From Lachnospiraceae bacterium (lineage in GTDB: Bacteria > Bacillota > Clostridia > Lachnospirales > Lachnospiraceae): 11,519 nt of DNA. Positions within the stretch are counted from its first letter, which is position 1. Each line of letters begins with the position of its first letter. Made by a program: the position numbers and the translations under genes. The stretch covers positions 1 to 11,519 of the forward strand of contig JAFUWM010000252.1 in NCBI GenBank assembly GCA_017483425.1. The letters are read 5' to 3'. Of this stretch, positions 7,463-11,519 are shown one piece after another. The notes under the pieces were generated by a model. The model saw only the letters and a list, made by a program, of their open reading frames with translations. It had not been told where the DNA came from and did no database searches.

Positions 7463-8515
7463 TCAGATCAGTTCGATTATCTTTATATCCCTCTGCTGGG
7501 AGAGATCTACTATTTCATCCTTACATTTTACCACAGGTCGGCCTATTGCGCCGCTGTTATTCATTATAACTTCACCGACCATTCCGTTTGAAAGCCTTAC
7601 ATCGTTTCCGATCATCTCATCCATTATATGGTTCATAAAGGTTGTCATCGTCGCAATATCATATTTAAGGAACATATCCTCTTTTATTATCTCTACGACC
7701 TGATACGGATTCATGGGTGCCCGATATGCCCTTGCGCTTGTCATTGCCTCATATACATCGGCTATGGCTATCATCATCGCGAACGGATCGATCTGGTCCC
7801 TTGTAAGCCCCTGGGGATATCCCGTGCCGTCACAGCGCTCGTGATGCATCAGGGTCGCGTTTAATATATGCTCGTTGATCCCGAATTTGCTGAGCATATG
7901 ATAACCGAAGAAAGCATGGGTCTTTACAAGATCAAATTCCATTTTGTTGAGCTTTCCCGGTTTCCAGATTATATCATTCGGGAGCATGAACTTGCCTATG
8001 TCAAACAAAAAGCCTGCATAAAGAAGAGTCTCACAGTCCTCCGGTGAGAGTCTGAGCCACTTACCCATCTTTTTGCAGATAAGAGCGACATTTAACCCAT
8101 GCGCGTATGACATATCACCCTCGTCATGGAGCATTATATTTATATAGGAAAACAGCCTTTTCCCTGAGATCGTTTCCGGACACAGCGCATCGGCGATGGC
8201 CTTCAGGTCAACAAATCTGAAAGGAACTTTCTTGAATATGAAAGAATCAACCGCCACCTTATACGCGGCGAGATTGGCTTTATACTGGATCTGAAAGGCC
8301 TTGAACGCTTCGGAAACCTTTATCTTCTCATAGTAGGTCTCAGCCAGATCCTCAGCGTCCATTATCTGGACAGTAAGAAGCTTAAAAGCCTCAAGCTTCG
8401 CCTTTACGATATGATCTACTTTGGTTCCCTTTTTTATGGCCGTCTTACCGCCGACATTGATGTCCTCTGCCAGCTGCATACCGTCCTGCAGTGCCATTAC
8501 CGCTACAGTTTTCAT
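7463..8515 (-). CDS. HD-GYP domain protein with a degenerate HD motif
   Basis: HD-GYP proteins usually hydrolyse cyclic di-GMP with a two- or three-metal site. This 350-aa protein has an N-terminal region (1-110) that starts with a GMQLAEDI pattern common in this group, the HD-GYP core (about 125-290), and a C-terminal tail (305-350) with VRLSNGMVGEV and a Pro-Val/Ile-Asp-Leu-Ser-like ending. Core ligands are visible: His139, His200, HHE 224-226, DGTGYP 229-234 and Asp253. The HD dyad itself, however, reads Phe171-Asp172 in FLFDIGK, with the Phe codon TTT two changes away from His. It may therefore be a cyclic-di-GMP sensor or have altered metal binding or activity. It heads the operon with asp23, fakA and recG. 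The start is 65 nt after the predicted transcription start; a GGGGA-type site lies before the ATG. Confidence 0.9.
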   Translation of the reverse strand: MKTVAVMALQDGMQLAEDINVGGKTAIKKGTKVDHIVKAKLEAFKLLTVQIMDAEDLAETYYEKIKVSEAFKAFQIQYKANLAAYKVAVDSFIFKKVPFRFVDLKAIADALCPETISGKRLFSYINIMLHDEGDMSYAHGLNVALICKKMGKWLRLSPEDCETLLYAGFLFDIGKFMLPNDIIWKPGKLNKMEFDLVKTHAFFGYHMLSKFGINEHILNATLMHHERCDGTGYPQGLTRDQIDPFAMMIAIADVYEAMTSARAYRAPMNPYQVVEIIKEDMFLKYDIATMTTFMNHIMDEMIGNDVRLSNGMVGEVIMNNSGAIGRPVVKCKDEIVDLSQQRDIKIIELI

Positions 8516-8586
8516 TACCTGTCCCCGATCAGTCTATATCTCTCTAATATATCTAGTTGCCAAATGTTCATAAAAACACATCATCT

Positions 8587-8615
8587 AGTATAATTGCCTG
8601 TAGTGGCAAAGTCAA
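8587..8615 (-). promoter_or_regulatory. Promoter of the HD-GYP-asp23-fakA-recG operon
   Basis: On the minus strand TTGACT (8615-8610) and TATACT (8592-8587) are separated by exactly 17 bases, the best promoter in the window. The predicted start is near 8580, leaving a leader of about 65 nt. The spacer is nearly filled by TTGCC-N6-GGCAA (8594-8609), a plausible operator that would block RNA polymerase if bound. Confidence 0.78.
8594..8609. promoter_or_regulatory. Candidate operator TTGCC-N6-GGCAA in the promoter spacer
   Basis: A 16-bp dyad between the -35 and -10 boxes of the HD-GYP promoter. The same half-site occurs again at 8557-8561 (TTGCC) and, in the opposite arrangement GGCAA-N6-TTGCC (also 16 bp), at 8633-8648 inside the large palindrome. 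Repetition of one pentamer five times in 92 bases suggests a regulator binding site; no regulator gene is in the window. Confidence 0.4.
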
Positions 8616-8622
8616 CTCTTTG

Positions 8623-8658
8623 TATAGTAAACGGCAAATTTCTTTGCCGTTTACTATA
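8623..8658. repeat. Perfect 16-bp inverted repeat between divergent promoters
   Basis: TATAGTAAACGGCAAA (8623-8638) and its exact complement TTTGCCGTTTACTATA (8643-8658) flank a 4-base TTTC loop. Neither side is followed by a T run and no gene points into it from close by, so it is not a usual terminator. It lies 7 bases from the -35 box of the HD-GYP promoter and covers the -35 region of the proposed rightward promoter, as a shared operator would. It could also form a cruciform. Confidence 0.75.
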
Positions 8659-8673
8659 TAACCGCATTTGTTG

Positions 8674-8679
8674 TATACT
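8674..8679 (+). promoter_or_regulatory. Candidate -10 box for the small ORF/DUF2953/gerW operon
   Basis: TATACT with a TG directly in front. The -35 position, 17 bases upstream (TTACTA, 8651-8656), is poor and lies in the palindrome, as expected for an activator-dependent or regulated promoter. The predicted transcription start is about 8686, only two bases before ATG 8688. Confidence 0.45.
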
Positions 8680-8687
8680 CATTTATT

Positions 8688-9008
8688 ATGAAAATCAAAT
8701 TTTCAAACAGGGTTTTCCTCGGGGAAAGCATAGCAGACGACCCTTCCGGGGTTATAAAAAAAATAAAAAGGAGACAATTCATGCCCGGGACATTTATTTT
8801 GAGTCCCGCCGAAAACGGCATTGATCCTATAGAATACTTTGACTCAAAGCAGCTTCTCCAGCCCTTTTATAAGGATAAGGAGCTTCTTGTTCTTGGTATT
8901 GCAAAATCCGAGGATGAAGCTATAGCGCTTGTAAAGGAAATATATGAGGCCTCTGTAGAATACGGACATGACAGCATACGGCCATATATAGAGGAACTGT
9001 TTTCATGA
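8688..9008 (+). CDS. Small uncharacterised protein, 106 aa
   Basis: I cannot name this family. The protein is soluble, with no signal or membrane segment: a basic N-terminus (MKIKFSNRVFLGESI), a Lys-rich patch (residues 24-30), a strand-like TFILSP stretch, a central Tyr/Phe/Asp/Gln region and an acidic C-terminal helix (EDEAIALVKEIYEASVE). Its stop overlaps the next start (ATGA at 9005-9008), so it is translated with the DUF2953 gene. The start is uncertain. ATG 8688 has no ribosome binding site and would be almost leaderless. ATG 8781 (residue 32, giving 75 aa) is preceded by AAAAGGAG with a 7-nt spacer. I keep the longer form because residues 1-31 read as ordinary protein in an open frame. 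An A8 tract at 8756-8763 makes this stretch prone to slippage or indel error. Confidence 0.65.
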   Translation: MKIKFSNRVFLGESIADDPSGVIKKIKRRQFMPGTFILSPAENGIDPIEYFDSKQLLQPFYKDKELLVLGIAKSEDEAIALVKEIYEASVEYGHDSIRPYIEELFS

Positions 9009-9718
9009 TAGTGCTGCAGATACTTAAGATCATAGGTATCATCCTGCTGGTTGTCCTTCTGATACTGCTTGCCCTGATACTCATAATACTGTTTGTTCCG
9101 ATCCATTACAGGGCTGACGGTTCCTATAAGGATACCGATAATGAATATCAAATAAGCGCAAAGGTAAACTGGATACTTCATATAATACGGGTGAATTTCA
9201 AAAAAGATAATTCATCAACGGATATACTGGCCAAGGTATTATTTTTCAAGGTATATCCACGCCCTGAAAAAGCCTCCGGAACGCTGGGTGAGCGCAAAGC
9301 CCCCGAAGCTTCCCGTATTTCCAAAATAAAATACCAAATATCCTCCCTTTATGTTAAAATAAAGCGTATAATTTATATGATTAATGACGAACGGGATAAA
9401 GCTGCTGTTTTGGAGCTGCTTTTAAGGGTCAAAAAGCTCCTCTGGCACATAAGGCCGCGTAAGCTCGATATCAATTTAAGACTCGGCCTTGATGATCCAT
9501 CGTCAACAGGTGAAGCAGCGGGGCTTATATATTCATTCTATCCGGTATATACCCATCATCTTCACCTTGATCCGGATTTTGACAATAAAGTCATAGAAAG
9601 CGATCTGGATCTTAAAGGGCATATTCAGCTTATATTTGTTGTGATAGCGGCTGCCCGGATATACTTTAATAAGGATATCCGCAGGTTATACCGGCAGATA
9701 CAAAGGCTTAGGGAATAG
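9005..9718 (+). CDS. DUF2953 membrane-anchored protein (YtfI-like)
   Basis: A 237-aa protein with one long N-terminal hydrophobic segment (about residues 3-32) followed by a largely soluble body, in keeping with DUF2953. Recognisable parts are VPIHYRADGSY right after the membrane anchor, a basic middle (80-150), and the diagnostic stretch near 155-180 (LRLGLDDPSSTGEAAGLIYSFYP), followed by DPDFDNKVIESDLDLKGHIQL and a second hydrophobic patch (FVVIAAARIYF). Its function is unknown. In Bacillus the homologue ytfI sits next to ytfJ (gerW), and the same pairing appears here, suggesting a role in the sporulation envelope or a shared control. The start overlaps the preceding stop by four bases (ATGA). 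gerW follows 30 nt downstream. Confidence 0.86.
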   Translation: MIVLQILKIIGIILLVVLLILLALILIILFVPIHYRADGSYKDTDNEYQISAKVNWILHIIRVNFKKDNSSTDILAKVLFFKVYPRPEKASGTLGERKAPEASRISKIKYQISSLYVKIKRIIYMINDERDKAAVLELLLRVKKLLWHIRPRKLDINLRLGLDDPSSTGEAAGLIYSFYPVYTHHLHLDPDFDNKVIESDLDLKGHIQLIFVVIAAARIYFNKDIRRLYRQIQRLRE

Positions 9719-9748
9719 CAATTCATTACAGAAAGCGAGGTTTTTATT

Positions 9749-10168
9749 TTGGCTAACTTGACTTTTGATGAGATGGTAAACTCACTGATTAAGGGACTCA
9801 GCGGATTCTTTTCCACTAAGACCGTGGTAGGCGAACCCAAAAAGATCGATGACACTATCATAATCCCTTTGGTAGATGTGACCTTCGGCATGGGAACCGG
9901 CGCATCGACCGCAGAAAAAAAGAACGGCGGCGGAGGCGGTGTTGGTGGAAGAATGACACCCTCTTCCGTGCTTGTGATATCAAACGGTGTGACCAAGCTT
10001 GTGAACATCCGGAATCAGGATGCCGTCACCAAGATGCTTGACATGGTTCCCGATATAATCAATAAATTTACCGATAAAGCTGATCCCTCCGCTCCGGGAG
10101 TCGAGAACGATCAGGCTATAGATATAGCTTTTAACGGAGACACCTCCGCTGATAACAAGGTTATCTGA
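9749..10168 (+). CDS. gerW: GerW family sporulation protein (YtfJ)
   Basis: The GerW/YtfJ protein is made in the developing spore of Bacillus and is needed for normal germination; homologues are widespread in Clostridia. The protein is 139 aa. VVGEPKKIDDTIIIPL (about 26-41), VDVTFGMGTG, the Gly-rich GGGGGVGGR loop (60-68), and TPSSVLVISNGVTKLV after it are the family hallmarks. The C-terminus is acidic and Ala/Asp-rich. The start is TTG: no ATG lies between the preceding stop and this point, and GAAAGCGAGG at 9731-9740 gives an 8-nt spacer to TTG 9749. It is probably the last gene of the three-gene operon. It suggests a spore-forming lineage but does not prove sporulation, because some non-sporulating relatives keep the gene. 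Confidence 0.92.
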   Translation: MANLTFDEMVNSLIKGLSGFFSTKTVVGEPKKIDDTIIIPLVDVTFGMGTGASTAEKKNGGGGGVGGRMTPSSVLVISNGVTKLVNIRNQDAVTKMLDMVPDIINKFTDKADPSAPGVENDQAIDIAFNGDTSADNKVI

Positions 10169-10191
10169 CAATCTTACAGTGTTTAAAACGA

Positions 10192-10214
10192 AGACCAGCC
10201 TCTACGGCTGGTCT
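10192..10214. terminator. Hairpin terminator, probably bidirectional, between gerW and rpmB
   Basis: AGACCAGCC (10192-10200), loop TCTAC, GGCTGGTCT (10206-10214): nine perfect pairs between two convergent genes, 24 nt after the gerW stop and 45 nt after the rpmB stop. For the minus strand the stem is followed by TCGTTTT, a moderate T tract. For the plus strand the tail (CTTGCTGTCTT) is weaker. Best seen as the rpmB terminator that may also stop gerW transcripts. Confidence 0.75.
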
Positions 10215-10258
10215 CTTGCTGTCTTACGTATATTATACTTTTAATATCTGATCAATCC

Positions 10259-10444
10259 TCAGGCTCTCTCTACTGCGCCCGACCTTAAGCATCTGGAGCA
10301 GACATAAAGTCTCTTGGGAGTACCGTCTACCTTGCACTTTACTCTCTTGATGTTTGAGTTCCAGATCCTGTTTGACCTTCTATGTGAATGGCTGACGTTG
10401 TTTCCGAAATGCACGCCCTTGCCACAAACTGCACATTTTGCCAT
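10259..10444 (-). CDS. rpmB: 50S ribosomal protein L28
   Basis: The 61-aa basic protein of the large ribosomal subunit. This is the zinc-ribbon (C+) form, with CxxC pairs at Cys4/Cys7 and Cys49/Cys52. It has the usual MAKCAVCGKG start and GNNVSHSHRRSNR segment (14-26), and RVKC and KRLYVC further on. A strong ribosome binding site (GAGGAGGTG on the minus strand, complement of 10451-10459) lies 6 nt before the start. It has its own promoter and terminator and so stands alone. In Bacillus it neighbours the asp23-fakA genes; here about 1.7 kb of plus-strand genes plus the HD-GYP gene separate them. Confidence 0.98.
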   Translation of the reverse strand: MAKCAVCGKGVHFGNNVSHSHRRSNRIWNSNIKRVKCKVDGTPKRLYVCSRCLRSGAVERA

Positions 10445-10501
10445 CTTCTACACCTCCTCTACAGATTAAGTATCCAGGCTCACAAGCCCACAGCGGTGTA
10501 T

Positions 10502-10530
10502 ATTCTACCAAAATAATCTCTTGTTTGCAA
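10502..10530 (-). promoter_or_regulatory. Promoter of rpmB
   Basis: On the minus strand TTGCAA (10530-10525) and TAGAAT (10507-10502) are 17 bases apart. The predicted start is near 10495, giving a leader of about 50 nt that ends in a GAGGAGGTG ribosome binding site. Its -35 box overlaps that of the divergent GT10 promoter. Confidence 0.72.
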
Positions 10531-10549
10531 CCTTTATTTTCGATATACT
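10521..10549 (+). promoter_or_regulatory. Promoter of the GT10 gene, predicting a leaderless transcript
   Basis: TTGTTT (10521-10526) and TATACT (10544-10549) are 17 bases apart. With the last base of the -10 box at -7, position +1 is 10556, the A of the GT10 start codon. No ribosome binding site lies between. Two bases of its -35 box are shared with the rpmB -35 box on the other strand. Confidence 0.55.
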
Positions 10550-10555
10550 CTAAAT

Positions 10556-11519
10556 ATGCGTAAAAAGATTAAGATAGATTTCATAGATTTCTGGTCGGAT
10601 TTAAAAAAAGATGATAACTACTTCACCGATATACTTAACCGGTATTATGACGTTGAGATATCAAAGGATCCCGATTATGTTTTTTGCAGTTACTTCAACG
10701 ATAAGCATCTTGAATACAGGGACTGCGTGAAAATACTCTTTATGGGCGAAAATCTCGTCCCGGATTTTAATCTGTATGATTATGCTCTCGGCTTTCACTA
10801 TATTGATTTTGAAGACCGCTATCTGAGACTTCCGCTTTATGCACTCTATACACAGCACTATGAGATGTTTAGCAAAAAGCATACATATACAGACTACTAT
10901 TATCTGTCCAAGAAAGGCTTCTGCAACTGTGTCATATCAAACCCCTTTGTGGATCCGGCACGGGATGAGATGTATAAAGCGCTGAGCCGTTATAAGAAGA
11001 TAGACAGCGGAGGCCGCTATCGCAACAATACAGGCGGACCTGTAAAGGATAAGATCTCCTTTGAAAAAGGATATCGCTTTACCATGGCCTTTGAAAATAC
11101 ATCAACCCCCGGCTATACCACAGAAAAAATCTTTGAAGCCTTTGCGGGCGATACGATCCCTGTCTATTGGGGAAGTCCGGAAGTCGCTGAGGAATTCAAT
11201 CCGGAAGCTTTCATAAACTGCCACGATTTTCCGGATGCTGATTCCGTGGTTGAAAGGGTCAAAGAGGTAAATGAAAACGATAAGCTTTTCCTTAAGATGA
11301 TAAAAGCGCCTGCCATAACCGAAAGCTCGCTTGCTTCAAAATACATGAAAGAAGACTATGCCGACAGCTTTCTTTGTCATATATTCGACCAGGATCCAAA
11401 GGCTGCGATCCGACGCAACATGGTCTATGTAGGGCTTAAATATCAGGAAAAAGCATTATCTTCGGGAAGATTCCAAAACACCATGGATATCATAAGGCGT
11501 CCGATCCATCTGATAAAAA
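10556..11519 (+). CDS. GT10 family glycosyltransferase (alpha-1,3/4-fucosyltransferase-like), 3' end outside window
   Basis: The frame is open from ATG 10556 to the window edge (321 codons, no stop). The family transfers fucose, or a related sugar, from GDP-fucose to a GlcNAc-type acceptor on surface glycans. N-terminal IDFIDFW (7-13) and YDVEIS (31-36) match bacterial members. FMGEN at 62-66 contains a candidate catalytic Glu65. SGGRYRNNTGGPVKDK (151-166) includes an Arg expected to bind the nucleotide sugar. The hallmark donor-binding stretch AFENTSTPGYTTEKI (178-192), IPVYWGSP (201-208) and FINCHDF (219-225) follow. No signal peptide or membrane segment is seen, so it acts in the cytoplasm or at the membrane face. 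No ribosome binding site precedes the start, yet the next Met would delete the conserved N-terminus. The donor and acceptor sugars are not provable from sequence. Diverges from rpmB. Confidence 0.9.
   Translation, partial: MRKKIKIDFIDFWSDLKKDDNYFTDILNRYYDVEISKDPDYVFCSYFNDKHLEYRDCVKILFMGENLVPDFNLYDYALGFHYIDFEDRYLRLPLYALYTQHYEMFSKKHTYTDYYYLSKKGFCNCVISNPFVDPARDEMYKALSRYKKIDSGGRYRNNTGGPVKDKISFEKGYRFTMAFENTSTPGYTTEKIFEAFAGDTIPVYWGSPEVAEEFNPEAFINCHDFPDADSVVERVKEVNENDKLFLKMIKAPAITESSLASKYMKEDYADSFLCHIFDQDPKAAIRRNMVYVGLKYQEKALSSGRFQNTMDIIRRPIHLIK

Noticed and set aside
8623..8658. Large hairpin as a transcription terminator
   Set aside because: No T run on either side, and both neighbouring genes point away from it, so there is nothing nearby to terminate.
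10661..10882. 73-codon minus-strand frame
   Set aside because: Antisense to the GT10 gene, which has clear family motifs throughout; no promoter or ribosome binding site seen.
1..11519. CRISPR array, insertion sequence, phage genes, tRNA or rRNA
   Set aside because: No regularly spaced repeats, transposase or integrase motifs, or cloverleaf-like stretches were found in reading both strands.

Overview
The window looks like a chromosomal segment of a Gram-positive Clostridia-type bacterium (Bacillota), most likely a member of the Lachnospiraceae. The basis is a lipoprotein-type metQ, the asp23/yloU-fakA-recG block, a GerW (YtfJ) sporulation protein next to a DUF2953 protein, a zinc-ribbon L28, strong AGGAGG-type ribosome binding sites and sigma-A-like promoters. 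The family assignment is inference; no rRNA or tRNA is present to prove it. The window is densely coded, and the longest gap without a gene is about 170 bases.

Layout. (1) Bases 78-3297, plus strand: a methionine uptake operon, metQ-metN-metI, followed by a free methionine-(R)-sulfoxide reductase. A sigma-A-like promoter with a leader of only about 30 nt precedes it, and a terminator hairpin lying inside the convergent recG gene ends it. (2) Bases 3248-8515, minus strand: an operon read from right to left, HD-GYP-like protein, Asp23/Gls24 (YloU), FakA-like DAK2/DegV kinase and RecG helicase, from a good promoter at 8587-8615. (3) Bases 8516-8687: a divergent control region with a perfect 16-bp inverted repeat and several TTGCC/GGCAA half-sites. 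(4) Bases 8688-10168, plus strand: a small unidentified protein, a DUF2953 membrane protein (ATGA overlap) and gerW, ending at a hairpin that may serve both strands. (5) rpmB (L28) on the minus strand, and a GT10 (alpha-1,3-fucosyltransferase-like) gene leaving the window on the plus strand. These two share a compact divergent promoter region whose -35 boxes overlap.

How the genes work together. The Met importer plus the reductase form a plausible scavenging unit for methionine and oxidised methionine. Asp23 and FakA are a conserved pair linked to envelope and exogenous fatty-acid use, here led by an HD-GYP protein that has lost the His of its HD dyad. The DUF2953/GerW pair mirrors ytfI-ytfJ of spore formers.

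Points most worth a second look: the HD-less HD-GYP gene at the head of the fakA operon; the palindrome between two divergent promoters; two genes with nearly no predicted 5' leader (GT10 at 10556, small ORF at 8688); a long hairpin in the first codons of metN; and the met-operon terminator embedded in recG. I found no CRISPR array, insertion sequence, defence system or clearly new multi-gene system. The unusual material is mainly regulatory architecture.
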